NCBI GenBank assembly: GCA_045544455.1 | Contig: JAZPYZ010000009.1 | Span: 1 to 64,000 of the forward strand | Source of the DNA: JAZPYZ01 sp045544455 | Lineage (GTDB): Bacteria > Bacillota > Clostridia > Oscillospirales > Acutalibacteraceae | Direction: 5' to 3' | Length of the DNA: 64,000 nucleotides | Notes under the pieces: generated by a model | The model's input: only the letters and a program-made list of their open reading frames with translations | Databases searched by the model: none | What the model was told of the DNA's origin: nothing | Position numbers and translations under genes: made by a program | Part shown: positions 1-8,112 of the stretch, piece by piece | How positions within the stretch are numbered: position 1 is the first letter of the stretch | Layout of the letters: each line of letters begins with the position of its first letter

Positions 1-120
1 AGAACTTTTTTCTGTTTTTTGAAAAAATTTTTTGAACCATCAAAAACGCCCTGTTTGGGATCCCAAACAGGGCGTTTTTGATGGTTCAAAAAATTTTTTC
101 AAAAAACAGAAAAAAGTTCT
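1..120. repeat. Perfect 120-bp palindrome (two 60-base arms, no spacer)
   Basis: Bases 1-60 are the exact reverse complement of bases 61-120, centred on GGGATCCC. The outer parts of each arm are A/T runs and the inner part is GC-richer. The outer edge coincides with base 1, so the symmetry may continue outside the window. A perfect palindrome of this size is rare in bacterial chromosomes; it could be a real cruciform-forming or terminator element, or a fold-back artefact at a contig end. Confidence 0.95.
42..79. terminator. Bidirectional intrinsic-terminator-like core of the palindrome
   Basis: A 14-bp GC-containing stem (47-60 with 61-74) is flanked by A5 on one side and T5 on the other, so either strand reads as a stem followed by a U tract. 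The two arms touch at the centre, so the real RNA loop would have to open several pairs. It would separate the ribosomal promoter at 120 from whatever lies upstream. Confidence 0.6.
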
Positions 121-148
121 TGCAATTCCCACAAAAGTATAGTATGAT
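120..148 (+). promoter_or_regulatory. Sigma-A promoter of the S10-spc-alpha super-operon
   Basis: TTGCAA (120-125) and TATGAT (143-148) are separated by 17 bases. The -35 box begins at the last base of the palindrome. The predicted start is near 155, about 345 nt before rpsJ. It is the only good sigma-A promoter seen ahead of the ribosomal genes. Confidence 0.8.
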
Positions 149-154
149 ATATGG

Positions 155-498
155 GCATGATTGCGGCAATAGGGAGTAGTGCGCCCCTTTTGCGGTAATC
201 GGCAGACTGCACGATATGCGATGACGCGGGAGGTTGCGGCTGAAACAGGCCGGTTTTTCCGCTGAGTATGTCCGATTTCAAACCGGGCGACAAGGAATAC
301 TGTACGAGAGGAACGCGCTGTACAGACGGCGTGATAGGCCATCTGTGCGCCATTCACCTCACAGGACGCTGTTTCCGTACCCGGGACTTGGTCAAAAAAC
401 CAATTTCCGGTTTTTTCTCCGCCAAGCAAGAAACACCCGGCGGGGTGTGCGGTTTTGGCGTCGCCCGCCAACTAAATAATTTTAAGGAGGCGTTTTTA
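155..498 (+). promoter_or_regulatory. Long 5' leader of the ribosomal operon
   Basis: No gene is supported here; a reading frame in line with rpsJ runs in from 268 but lacks a ribosome site. An A6-CC stretch (394-401) can pair with GG-T6 (409-416). The segment AAACCGG at 280-286 can pair either with CCGGTTT at 250-256 or with the same bases near 407-413, so alternative folds are possible. A 6-bp hairpin sits at 433-448. An autoregulatory or attenuating leader is an inference. Confidence 0.45.
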
Positions 499-810
499 GT
501 GGCAGTCAAAGAAAAAATTCGTATTCGCATCAAAGGGTATGACCATCAGTTGGTCGACCAGGCGGCAGAAAAGATCGTAGCGACCGCTCGTCGTACGGGT
601 GCTCGCGTATCCGGTCCGGTGCCGCTGCCGACCGAGAAAGAAGTTGTCACCATTCTGCGTGCGGTGCACAAGTACAAGGACTCGCGTGAGCAGTTCGAAA
701 CTCGCACCCACAAGAGACTGATTGACATCCTTCGTCCCTCGAACAAGACCGTTGAGGCTCTCATGGGCCTTGAACTCCCCGCTGGCGTCGGAATCGAAAT
801 CAAACTGTAA
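499..810 (+). CDS. rpsJ: 30S ribosomal protein S10
   Basis: This 103-residue protein has the usual S10 length and ends in the typical GVGIEIKL tail. S10 sits in the 30S head and, as NusE, also joins transcription antitermination complexes. GTG at 499 is chosen because AAGGAGG lies at 484-490 and because the family begins with a short basic strand as here. The open frame continues upstream to 268, but that part has no S10 character. It is the first gene of the super-operon. Confidence 0.97.
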   Translation: MAVKEKIRIRIKGYDHQLVDQAAEKIVATARRTGARVSGPVPLPTEKEVVTILRAVHKYKDSREQFETRTHKRLIDILRPSNKTVEALMGLELPAGVGIEIKL

Positions 811-888
811 AGCACAAACGGTTTGTTGATTCTCGCTGCGAGGTCATGTTGATCGCAAGATCAACCAATAACCAAGGAGGTATAAGAC

Positions 889-1521
889 ATGCAAAAAGGT
901 ATCATCGGCAAGAAGATCGGCATGACGCAGATCTTCGATGAAAAGGGCAAAGTGGTTCCCGTAACCGTGATCGAAGCCGGCCCGTGTGTCGTCGTGCAAA
1001 AGAAAACCGTTGAAAACGACGGTTATGCGGCGGTACAGTTTGGATTTGGCGACGTATCGGTCAATCGGGTAAACAAACCCCTCAAAGGACATTTTGACAA
1101 ATCGGACGTTGCGCCGAAGAAGACGTTGAGAGAATTCCGGTTCGATAACTGCGATGCTTTCAATGTGGGCGACATCGTCAAGGCGGACACCTTCGCGGTG
1201 GGCGATCGCATTGATGTGGTCGGCACCAGCAAAGGTAAAGGTTACGCCGGTGCGATCAAACGCTGGAATTTCCACCGTTTGAAAGAAACCCACGGTTCCG
1301 GACCTGTGGCTCGTCACGCCGGTTCGCAGGGTGCTTGCTCCTCGCCGTCCCGCGTATTCAAAGGGACCAAAGGTGCCGGTCATCTGGGCAACGAACGTGT
1401 GACCGTCCAAAATCTGGATATCGTCAAGGTCGATGTAGAAAACAATCTGATTGCTGTGCGTGGCGCGGTTCCGGGCCCCAAAGGCAGCGTGGTTGTTCTC
1501 TCTGACACCGTGAAGGCGTAA
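889..1521 (+). CDS. rplC: 50S ribosomal protein L3
   Basis: The 210-residue product matches bacterial L3, beginning with the conserved GIIGKKIGMTQIF block and carrying the long loop that reaches toward the peptidyl transferase centre (RWNFHR, then a Gly-rich HGS segment around residues 125-150). It is an early-assembly 23S rRNA binding protein. The start has AAGGAGG 9 bases upstream. It lies 78 bases after rpsJ and 17 before rplD in the same operon. Confidence 0.98.
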   Translation: MQKGIIGKKIGMTQIFDEKGKVVPVTVIEAGPCVVVQKKTVENDGYAAVQFGFGDVSVNRVNKPLKGHFDKSDVAPKKTLREFRFDNCDAFNVGDIVKADTFAVGDRIDVVGTSKGKGYAGAIKRWNFHRLKETHGSGPVARHAGSQGACSSPSRVFKGTKGAGHLGNERVTVQNLDIVKVDVENNLIAVRGAVPGPKGSVVVLSDTVKA

Positions 1522-1538
1522 GGGAAGGAGGAAATCAA

Positions 1539-2162
1539 ATGCCTACTGTATCTGTTTATGATATGAACGGCAAGCAGACCGGTACGATGGAACTGACCGA
1601 AGCGATCTTCGGTATCGAACCCAACAAAACCGTGCTGCACAGTGCTGTTGTCAATTATCTGGCTAACCAACGTCAAGGCACGCAATCGACCCTCACCCGT
1701 ACGGAAGTACGCGGCGGCGGCCGTAAACCTTGGCGCCAAAAGGGTACCGGTCATGCTCGTCAGGGCTCGATCCGTGCTCCGCAATGGAAGAATGGTGGTA
1801 TTGCGCTCGGTCCGAAACCGCGCAGCTACCGCTATGAACTTCCGAAGAAGATGCGTCGTTTGGCTCTGAAATCCGCGTTCTCTGCGAAAGTGGCAGAAGG
1901 CGAGATGAAAGTGGTCGAAGGCCTGAAACTCGAAGAGATCAAAACCAAAACGCTCGCGGCGATGTTCAAAGCGCTCGAAGCGGATAAAAAAGTGTTGTTG
2001 GTCCTCGGGGAAAACGATCAAACCATCATCAAATCCGCACGGAACATTCCGGGCGTAAAAACCGCGTTGGTCAACACCTTGAACACCTATGATGTTCTGA
2101 ACAGCGACCAATTCATCGTTATGAAAGAAGCGGTTGCACAAATCGAGGAGGTGTACAAATAA
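1539..2162 (+). CDS. rplD: 50S ribosomal protein L4
   Basis: This 207-residue protein shows the L4 extended loop that lines the exit tunnel (GGGRKPWRQKGTGHAR, about residues 62-77) and the globular domain with the GENDQ strand. L4 binds 23S rRNA domain I. In enterobacteria it also represses its own operon; whether it does so here is unknown, although the long leader would allow it. Its stop overlaps the rplW start by one base, indicating translational coupling. Confidence 0.98.
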   Translation: MPTVSVYDMNGKQTGTMELTEAIFGIEPNKTVLHSAVVNYLANQRQGTQSTLTRTEVRGGGRKPWRQKGTGHARQGSIRAPQWKNGGIALGPKPRSYRYELPKKMRRLALKSAFSAKVAEGEMKVVEGLKLEEIKTKTLAAMFKALEADKKVLLVLGENDQTIIKSARNIPGVKTALVNTLNTYDVLNSDQFIVMKEAVAQIEEVYK

Positions 2163-2452
2163 TGGAAGCTCGCGACATTATCATCGCTCCGGTTATCACC
2201 GAAAAAGCGACGCTGGCTCTGGCCGGTAAAAAGTACACCTTCCGCGTCGCGAAATCCGCCAACAAGATCGAGATCGGCAAAGCGATCGAAGAACTGTTCG
2301 GCGTCGACGTGAAAAAGGTGAACATCATTAACATGAAAGGTCAAAAACGCCGCATGGGCCGTTACGAAGGGTATACTTCGGATTGGAAAAAGGCGATCGT
2401 CACCTTGACGGCCGACTCCAAAACGATCGAATTCTTCGACGGTATGTTCTAA
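2162..2452 (+). CDS. rplW: 50S ribosomal protein L23
   Basis: The 96-residue product has the L23 pattern: an N-terminal APVITEKAT strand-helix, an extended basic loop (KGQKRRMGRYEG), and the C-terminal helix ending in FFDGMF. L23 lies at the tunnel exit and is the docking site for trigger factor and SRP. The ATG overlaps the rplD stop by one base; an in-frame ribosome site GAGGTG is inside the rplD end. Confidence 0.98.
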   Translation: MEARDIIIAPVITEKATLALAGKKYTFRVAKSANKIEIGKAIEELFGVDVKKVNIINMKGQKRRMGRYEGYTSDWKKAIVTLTADSKTIEFFDGMF

Positions 2453-2538
2453 GAAACGGCGTACAGGCAACGTATAGGACGTGTGGGTTTGTCTGCCACG
2501 CGATCCTGCAAAGCCAAGAAATAGGAGAGTGAATCGGA

Positions 2539-3372
2539 ATGCCTACTAAGACTTATAAACCGACCACTCCGGGCCGTCGCGGTATGTCCGTTATCGACTA
2601 CAGCGTACTGTCCAAAGTGGAACCGGAAAAGAGCCTGTTGGCTCCTTTGAAAAAGAATGCCGGCCGTAACAGCTATGGCCGCATCACCGTCCGCCATCGT
2701 GGCGGCGGAAACCGCAGAAAATACCGCATCATCGACTTCAAGAGAAACAAAGTCGATATGCCGGCTACCGTGTTGACCCTGGAATACGATCCGAACCGTA
2801 GCGCGCACATCGCGCTGGTGCAATACGAAGATGGCGAAAAACGCTACATTCTGGCACCGGTTGATCTGCGTGTTGGCGACAAAGTCGTTTCCGGCACCGG
2901 CGCGGACATCAAACCGGGCAACGCTCTGCCGTTGTCGAGCATCCCGACCGGTACCTTCATCCACAACGTGGAACTGTACCCGGGCAAAGGTGCTCAGCTT
3001 GCTCGCAGCGCCGGTACGATGGCCCAGCTGATGGGTAAAGAAAACAACATGGCGCTGGTTCGTCTGCCCTCGGGCGAGATGAGAAACATTGCGCTGAATT
3101 GCATTGCGACGGTCGGCCAAGTCGGCAACATCGAACACGAAAACGTGAAACTCGGTAAAGCCGGTCGCAAACGCCACATGGGTTGGCGTCCGACGGTGCG
3201 CGGTTCGGTTATGAACCCGTGCGATCACCCGCACGGTGGTGGTGAGGGTAAATCCCCGATCGGCCGTCCGGGCCCGGTTACCCCGTGGGGCAAACCGGCT
3301 CTGGGTTACAAAACCCGTAAGAACCACAAGACGTCGGATAAATTTATCGTAAAACGTCGTAACGGCAAATAA
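2539..3372 (+). CDS. rplB: 50S ribosomal protein L2
   Basis: At 277 residues it has full L2 length. The conserved C-terminal MNPCDHPHGGGEG block, which holds the histidine near the peptidyl transferase centre, is intact, as is the basic tail. L2 is required for subunit association and peptidyl transfer. The 86-base gap after rplW carries only a short spacer with the ribosome site AGGAGAG. Confidence 0.98.
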   Translation: MPTKTYKPTTPGRRGMSVIDYSVLSKVEPEKSLLAPLKKNAGRNSYGRITVRHRGGGNRRKYRIIDFKRNKVDMPATVLTLEYDPNRSAHIALVQYEDGEKRYILAPVDLRVGDKVVSGTGADIKPGNALPLSSIPTGTFIHNVELYPGKGAQLARSAGTMAQLMGKENNMALVRLPSGEMRNIALNCIATVGQVGNIEHENVKLGKAGRKRHMGWRPTVRGSVMNPCDHPHGGGEGKSPIGRPGPVTPWGKPALGYKTRKNHKTSDKFIVKRRNGK

Positions 3373-3392
3373 GCGAAAGGAGATTCAGATTT

Positions 3393-3665
3393 ATGGGTAG
3401 AAGCGTAAAGAAGGGTCCTTTCGTACAGCCTGTTCTGTTGAAAAGGATTCAGGAAATGAACAAAGCCGGCGAGAAGCGCATTCTCAAAACTTGGAGTCGC
3501 TCCTCGACGATTTTCCCGGATTTCGTCGGACACACCATTGCGGTGCATGACGGCCGGAAACATGTTCCGGTGTATGTCACCGAAGACATGGTAGGTCACA
3601 AACTGGGCGAATTCGCCCCGACTCGTACGTTTAAGGGCCACGTTGGTTCTAAAACGACGAAATAA
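3393..3665 (+). CDS. rpsS: 30S ribosomal protein S19
   Basis: This 90-residue protein begins with GRSVKKGPFV and contains WSRSSTIFPDFVGHTIAVHDGR-like sequence, which is diagnostic for S19. S19 forms a complex with S13 in the head of the 30S subunit and contacts tRNA. It is 20 bases after rplB with AAGGAG ahead of the ATG. Confidence 0.98.
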   Translation: MGRSVKKGPFVQPVLLKRIQEMNKAGEKRILKTWSRSSTIFPDFVGHTIAVHDGRKHVPVYVTEDMVGHKLGEFAPTRTFKGHVGSKTTK

Positions 3666-3685
3666 GCGGAAAGGAGAGAAAGAAC

Positions 3686-4021
3686 ATGGAAGCAAGGGCG
3701 CAAGCTACGTACGTCCGTATTTCCCCGCGCAAAGTCAAAGTTGTTCTCGACCTCATCCGCAACAAACCGGTTGATGTCGCTTTGGCGATTGTACGCAACG
3801 TCCCGAAGGCCGCTTGTGAGCCGATTGAAAAATTGCTCAAATCGGCGGCCGCAAATGCGGAAAACAACCACAACATGGATGCTAAAAACCTTGTTGTTGC
3901 CGAATGTTTTGCATGTCCGGGTCCGATTTTGAAACGAATTCGTCCGCGAGCACAGGGCCGCGCGTTCCGCATTGAGAAACGCACGTCGCACATCACTGTG
4001 GTGCTCAAAGAGCAGGACTAA
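3686..4021 (+). CDS. rplV: 50S ribosomal protein L22
   Basis: The 111-residue product shows the L22 features: the N-terminal RISPRKVKVVLDLIR helix and the C-terminal beta-hairpin (RPRAQGRAFRIEKRTSH) that reaches into the exit tunnel, where macrolide resistance changes arise in other bacteria. No unusual insertion in that hairpin is visible. It is 20 bases downstream of rpsS. Confidence 0.98.
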   Translation: MEARAQATYVRISPRKVKVVLDLIRNKPVDVALAIVRNVPKAACEPIEKLLKSAAANAENNHNMDAKNLVVAECFACPGPILKRIRPRAQGRAFRIEKRTSHITVVLKEQD

Positions 4022-4036
4022 GCGAGGAGGAAAATT

Positions 4037-4705
4037 ATGGGACAGAAAGTTAATCCGGTTGGCCTCCGTATCGGCGTCATTAAGGACTGGACTTCTCGCT
4101 GGTTTGTGAAAGACAGCGAGTTCGGCGATACGCTTGTTCAAGATCACAAGCTTCGCACTTACCTGAAAGATACGCTGTATGCGGCAGGTGTGCCGAAAAT
4201 TGAAATCGAACGTGATGCTTCTCGCGTACGCGTGAACATCCACTGCGCAAAGCCCGGTATCGTTATCGGTAAAGGCGGCGCGGAAATCGAAAAACTTCGT
4301 CAAACTTGCGAAAAAATGCTCGGTAAACCCACCCTCGTCAACATCGTCGAGGTGCGTAACCCGGACGTGAACGCGCAATTGGTGGCGGAAAACATTGCTC
4401 AGCAGATCGAAAAACGTACGTCGTTCCGTCGTGCGATGAAACAATCGATCGGCCGTGCGATGAAACTGGGTGCGAAGGGTATCAAAACCCAAGTGTCCGG
4501 CCGTTTGGGCGGCGCGGAAATCGCTCGTACCGAACAATATCACGAAGGCACTATTCCGCTGCAGACTCTGCGTGCTGATATCGACTACGGTTTTGCGGAA
4601 GCGAAAACCACCTACGGCCGTATCGGTGTTAAAACGTGGATCTATCGCGGTGAAGTGCTTGCGGGATCGACCAACAAGCCCCGTAAGGAAGGAGGCCGCA
4701 AGTAA
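4037..4705 (+). CDS. rpsC: 30S ribosomal protein S3
   Basis: The 222-residue protein opens with MGQKVNPVGLRIGV and carries the KH type II motif (VIGKGGAEIEKLR, around residue 75). It forms part of the mRNA entry site with S4 and S5 and contributes to helicase activity. It is followed with a one-base overlap by rplP. Confidence 0.98.
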   Translation: MGQKVNPVGLRIGVIKDWTSRWFVKDSEFGDTLVQDHKLRTYLKDTLYAAGVPKIEIERDASRVRVNIHCAKPGIVIGKGGAEIEKLRQTCEKMLGKPTLVNIVEVRNPDVNAQLVAENIAQQIEKRTSFRRAMKQSIGRAMKLGAKGIKTQVSGRLGGAEIARTEQYHEGTIPLQTLRADIDYGFAEAKTTYGRIGVKTWIYRGEVLAGSTNKPRKEGGRK

Positions 4706-5130
4706 TGCTGTTACCGAAGAGAGTAAAATATCGTCGCGTTCATCGCGGCCGTATGACGGGCGCCGCTACTCGCGGCAACAAAGTGACCTACGGTGAATTT
4801 GGTTTGCAGGCTCTCGAACCCTGCTGGATCTATTCCAACCAAATCGAAGCCGCCCGTGTCGCGATGACCCGTCACATTAAACGTGGTGGTCAGGTATGGA
4901 TCAAAATCTTCCCTGACAAGCCGATCACGAAAAAAGCGCTTGGAACTCGTATGGGTTCCGGTAAAGGTTCGCCCGAAGGCTGGGTTGCGGTTGTCAAACC
5001 GGGCCGCGTGATGTTTGAAATTGCCGGTGTTCCGGAAGAAACCGCACGCGAAGCAATCCGATTAGCAGCGAATAAGCTGCCCATCAAATGCAAATTTGTT
5101 TGCAAGGAAGAAACGGATGGTGAGCAGTAA
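4705..5130 (+). CDS. rplP: 50S ribosomal protein L16
   Basis: This 141-residue protein begins MLLPKRVKYRR and has the conserved RMGSGKGSPEGWVAVVKPG loop that approaches the A-site tRNA. L16 is a late-assembly protein at the base of the central protuberance. It overlaps rpsC and rpmC by a single base on each side, so the three are probably translated in a coupled way. Confidence 0.98.
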   Translation: MLLPKRVKYRRVHRGRMTGAATRGNKVTYGEFGLQALEPCWIYSNQIEAARVAMTRHIKRGGQVWIKIFPDKPITKKALGTRMGSGKGSPEGWVAVVKPGRVMFEIAGVPEETAREAIRLAANKLPIKCKFVCKEETDGEQ

Positions 5131-5345
5131 TGAAATCTACTGAAATCGCAAAAATCCGCGAGATGAAGGATGCAGAATTGCAGACCAGGCTCCAAGACCT
5201 GAAAGACGAGTTGTTCAAATTGCGGTTCCAGCATGCGATCAATCAGCTCGATAATCCGATGCGTCTGAAAGCCGTTAAGAAAGAGATCGCCATCATCAAA
5301 ACGATCATGCGCGAGAACGAAATCAAGAACGGCGTACAGGCGTAA
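5130..5345 (+). CDS. rpmC: 50S ribosomal protein L29
   Basis: The 71-residue, largely alpha-helical product has the L29 two-helix hairpin with ELQTRLQDLKDELFKLRFQ in the first helix and the AVKKEIAIIKTI segment in the second. L29 sits beside L23 at the exit tunnel. Its ATG overlaps the rplP stop (TAATG). Confidence 0.97.
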   Translation: MKSTEIAKIREMKDAELQTRLQDLKDELFKLRFQHAINQLDNPMRLKAVKKEIAIIKTIMRENEIKNGVQA

Positions 5346-5365
5346 ACGGAAGGAGGAGTAATGAT

Positions 5366-5623
5366 ATGAGCGAACGGAATCTCAGAAAAACACGGACCGG
5401 TATCGTTGTGAGCGACAAGATGGACAAGACCATCGTTGTGGCGATTGAAGACAATGTCCGCCATCCGTTGTATAAGAAAATCATTAAACGTACCGTTAAG
5501 CTGAAAGCGCACGACGAAAAGAACGAATGCGGTATCGGCGATCGCGTACAGGTGATGGAAACCCGCCCGTTGTCGAAAGACAAATGCTGGCGTTTGGTGA
5601 ACATCATCGAAAAGGCGAAATAA
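5366..5623 (+). CDS. rpsQ: 30S ribosomal protein S17
   Basis: The 85-residue product has the S17 OB-fold signature (RKTRTGIVVSDKMDKTIVV, then HPLYKK) and a normal length. It binds 16S rRNA early in assembly. GGAGGAG stands ahead of the ATG. The gene lies 20 bases after rpmC. Confidence 0.98.
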   Translation: MSERNLRKTRTGIVVSDKMDKTIVVAIEDNVRHPLYKKIIKRTVKLKAHDEKNECGIGDRVQVMETRPLSKDKCWRLVNIIEKAK

Positions 5624-5652
5624 GTCGGTTTACTTGAAAGGAGGAACAACCT

Positions 5653-6021
5653 GTGGTACAACAGCAAACCTACCTCAAGGTGGCCGACAACACCGGCGCG
5701 AAAGAACTTATGTGTATTCGCGTGCTCGGTGGTTCCGGCCGGAGGTATGCAAATATCGGCGACGTTGTGGTTGCTTCCGTTAAGAAAGCAGCACCCGGCG
5801 GCGTTGTGAAAAAGGGCGATGTCGTGAAAGCGGTCGTTGTCCGTACGGTGAAAGGCGTTCGTCGTGACGACGGCACCTATATCCGTTTTGATGAAAACGC
5901 GGCGGTCATCATCCGTGATGACAAAAACCCGAGAGGCACCCGTATTTTTGGGCCGGTGGCGAGAGAGCTCAGAGAAAAAGATTATCTCAAGATTCTGAGC
6001 CTTGCCCCCGAAGTGTTGTAA
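5653..6021 (+). CDS. rplN: 50S ribosomal protein L14
   Basis: This 122-residue L14 has the expected start (VQQQTYLKVADNTGAK) and the GSGRRYANIGDVVVASVK region, and ends SLAPEVL. It forms an intersubunit bridge with 16S rRNA. The start codon is GTG at 5653 with AAGGAGG 7 bases upstream; no alternative ATG would preserve the N terminus. Confidence 0.98.
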   Translation: MVQQQTYLKVADNTGAKELMCIRVLGGSGRRYANIGDVVVASVKKAAPGGVVKKGDVVKAVVVRTVKGVRRDDGTYIRFDENAAVIIRDDKNPRGTRIFGPVARELREKDYLKILSLAPEVL

Positions 6022-6035
6022 GGAGGTGCCGAAGA

Positions 6036-6353
6036 ATGAGTAATTTACACGTTAAAAAAGGCGATACCGTTGTGATTATCAGCGGTGACGATCGCGGCAA
6101 TAAAGGCAAAGTGCTCGAAGTGAGCCCGAAAGAGAAAAAGGTCATCGTCGAGGGCCGTAACATGGTGAAAAAACATGTGAAACCCCGTAAGATGGGCGAT
6201 CCCGGCGGGATCATCTCGGCCGAAGGCGCTATTTACGCGTCCAAGGTAATGGTCGTCTGCCCTCATTGCAACAAACCGACCCGTGTGGGTCACAAAAAAT
6301 TCGCAGATGGTGCTAAATCGCGTGTATGCAAGCACTGCGGCGAAGTGCTGTAA
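6036..6353 (+). CDS. rplX: 50S ribosomal protein L24, zinc-ribbon form
   Basis: The 105-residue product has an N-terminal KOW motif (GDTVVIISGDDRGNKGKV, residues 9-26). Near its C terminus it carries two CxxC pairs (C75/C78 and C98/C101) expected to bind zinc, a form known from several Firmicutes. L24 nucleates 50S assembly. It follows rplN by 14 bases. Confidence 0.97.
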   Translation: MSNLHVKKGDTVVIISGDDRGNKGKVLEVSPKEKKVIVEGRNMVKKHVKPRKMGDPGGIISAEGAIYASKVMVVCPHCNKPTRVGHKKFADGAKSRVCKHCGEVL

Positions 6354-6367
6354 GGAGGAGAAACGAA

Positions 6368-6907
6368 GTGGCCAGATTAAAAGACTACTACAAAAGTACT
6401 GTCGCATCGGCACTTATGAAGAAGTTCGGGTATCAGAACGTTATGCAGATTCCGAAGTTGGACAAAGTTGTCATCAACATCGGTTGCGGCGAAGCCCGTG
6501 ACAACTCGAAAGTGATCGAAGCGGCCATGACCGACCTTGCAGCGATCACCGGTCAACGTCCGGTTGTATGTAAGGCGAAAAAATCGGTTGCAAACTTCAA
6601 ACTGCGTGAAGGCATGCCGATCGGCGTTAAAGTAACGCTGCGCGGCGAACGCATGTACGAATTTGTCGATCGTCTGTTCAACGTGGCGCTGCCGCGTGTC
6701 CGTGACTTCCGTGGTATCAATGCGAATGCGTTTGATGGTCGTGGTAACTACAACATGGGCCTCAAAGAGCAATTGATTTTCCCGGAAATCGAATACGATA
6801 AGATCGACAAGGTGCGCGGTATGGACATCTGCTTTGTCACCACCGCGACCAACGACGAAGAAGCACGTGAGCTGCTCAGCTTGATGGGCGCTCCGTTCGA
6901 AAGATAA
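6368..6907 (+). CDS. rplE: 50S ribosomal protein L5
   Basis: The 179-residue product matches L5, with the PKLDKVVINIGCGEA strand and the GMPIGVKVTLRG and FRGINANAFDGRGNYNMG segments. L5 binds 5S rRNA together with L18. GTG at 6368 is the chosen start because GGAGGAG precedes it by 8 bases; an upstream in-frame codon at 6326 lies within rplX and would add unrelated residues. Confidence 0.97.
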   Translation: MARLKDYYKSTVASALMKKFGYQNVMQIPKLDKVVINIGCGEARDNSKVIEAAMTDLAAITGQRPVVCKAKKSVANFKLREGMPIGVKVTLRGERMYEFVDRLFNVALPRVRDFRGINANAFDGRGNYNMGLKEQLIFPEIEYDKIDKVRGMDICFVTTATNDEEARELLSLMGAPFER

Positions 6908-6924
6908 GGAAGGGGGAAACACAC

Positions 6925-7110
6925 ATGGCTAAAACATCTATGAAAATCAAGCAGCAAAGAACTCCGAAGTTCTCTTCGCGCGCTTACAATCGTTGTAAGA
7001 TCTGTGGTCGTCCCCACGCTTATCTGCGGAAATACGGTATCTGCCGTATCTGCTTTAGAGAACTCGCCTACAAAGGCGAAATCCCCGGCGTAAAGAAAGC
7101 CAGTTGGTAA
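6925..7110 (+). CDS. rpsN: 30S ribosomal protein S14, type Z (zinc-binding)
   Basis: At 61 residues this is the short S14 form with two CxxC pairs (C24/C27 and C40/C43), which coordinate zinc, and the conserved C-terminal GEIPGVKKASW. Firmicutes often carry a second, zinc-free S14 for zinc shortage; none is in this window. It lies 17 bases after rplE. Confidence 0.98.
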   Translation: MAKTSMKIKQQRTPKFSSRAYNRCKICGRPHAYLRKYGICRICFRELAYKGEIPGVKKASW

Positions 7111-7132
7111 TAGCTTAAAGGAGGTTGACGGA

Positions 7133-7534
7133 ATGCAAATCACCGATACGATTGCCGATATGCTGACGCGAATCCGTAATGCGAATTCCGCGAAGCATGA
7201 TTCGGTGGATATCCCCGCTTCCAACATGAAGAAGGCTATTGCCCAGATTCTTGTTGACGAGGGATATGTAAAAGGATATCAAATCATTGAAGATGGCAAA
7301 CAGGGTATCATCCGCATGACCTTGAAGTATCAAGGCGCTTCGAAAACGCCGGTACTGATGGGACTTCGCCGTGTATCGAAACCCGGTCTGCGTATCTATT
7401 CCAGTAGTGAAGACATGCCGAAGGTCATGAAAGGCATCGGCACCGCCATTGTTTCCACCTCGAAGGGCGTCATGACTGACAAACAAGCCCGTAAAGAGCA
7501 CGTGGGCGGCGAAGTCTTAGCATTTGTGTGGTAA
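7133..7534 (+). CDS. rpsH: 30S ribosomal protein S8
   Basis: This 133-residue protein begins with TDTIADMLTRIRNAN and ends with the conserved TDKQARKEHVGGEVLAFVW, matching S8. It binds the central domain of 16S rRNA; in other bacteria it is the spc operon repressor, but no binding site was identified here. The AAAGGAGG ribosome site is strong. Confidence 0.98.
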   Translation: MQITDTIADMLTRIRNANSAKHDSVDIPASNMKKAIAQILVDEGYVKGYQIIEDGKQGIIRMTLKYQGASKTPVLMGLRRVSKPGLRIYSSSEDMPKVMKGIGTAIVSTSKGVMTDKQARKEHVGGEVLAFVW

Positions 7535-7547
7535 GGGGGAACAGAAC

Positions 7548-8096
7548 ATGTCAAGAATTGGACGTAAACCGATTGCCGTTCCCGCCGGCGTTGATGTCAA
7601 AATCGACGGCACCGTGGTTACGGTAAAAGGACCGAAAGGAACCCTTACCCAACATGTTCATCCGAACATGACTTTGGCGTTGGAAGACGGTCAACTGACT
7701 GTCACCCGCCCGAACGACGATAAAGAAAACCGTTCGTTGCACGGTTTGACTCGTTCGCTGTTGAACAACATGGTTATCGGCGTAACGACCGGTTTCTCGA
7801 AAGAACTGGACGTTAACGGCGTTGGTTACCGTGTGCAGAAACAGGGTAAGGATCTGGTGATGAACCTGGGCTTCAGCCATCAGGTAGTGATGAGCGAAAT
7901 CGACGGCATCTCGATCGAAGTGCCGAACCCGAACAAAATCATCATCAGCGGCTGCGACAAACAACTGGTTGGCCAGTTCGCTGCCGAAGTGCGCGAGAAG
8001 CGCCCGCCGGAGCCGTATAAAGGCAAGGGCATCAAATACACCACCGAGTATATCCGCCGTAAGGAAGGTAAGACCGGTGGTAAAGGTAAGAAATAA
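7548..8096 (+). CDS. rplF: 50S ribosomal protein L6
   Basis: The 182-residue product has the duplicated L6 fold and the C-terminal EVREKRPPEPYKGKGIKY signature. L6 supports the factor-binding region of the 50S. ATG 7548 is preferred over the upstream frame at 7524 because AAGGGGG precedes it and because the family begins MSRIGRKPI. Confidence 0.98.
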   Translation: MSRIGRKPIAVPAGVDVKIDGTVVTVKGPKGTLTQHVHPNMTLALEDGQLTVTRPNDDKENRSLHGLTRSLLNNMVIGVTTGFSKELDVNGVGYRVQKQGKDLVMNLGFSHQVVMSEIDGISIEVPNPNKIIISGCDKQLVGQFAAEVREKRPPEPYKGKGIKYTTEYIRRKEGKTGGKGKK

Positions 8097-8112
8097 GGGG
8101 GAGTGAATCGTT

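Noticed and set aside
268..498. Upstream extension of the rpsJ frame
   Set aside because: It adds 77 residues with no S10 similarity and lacks a ribosome site, while GTG 499 has an ideal one.
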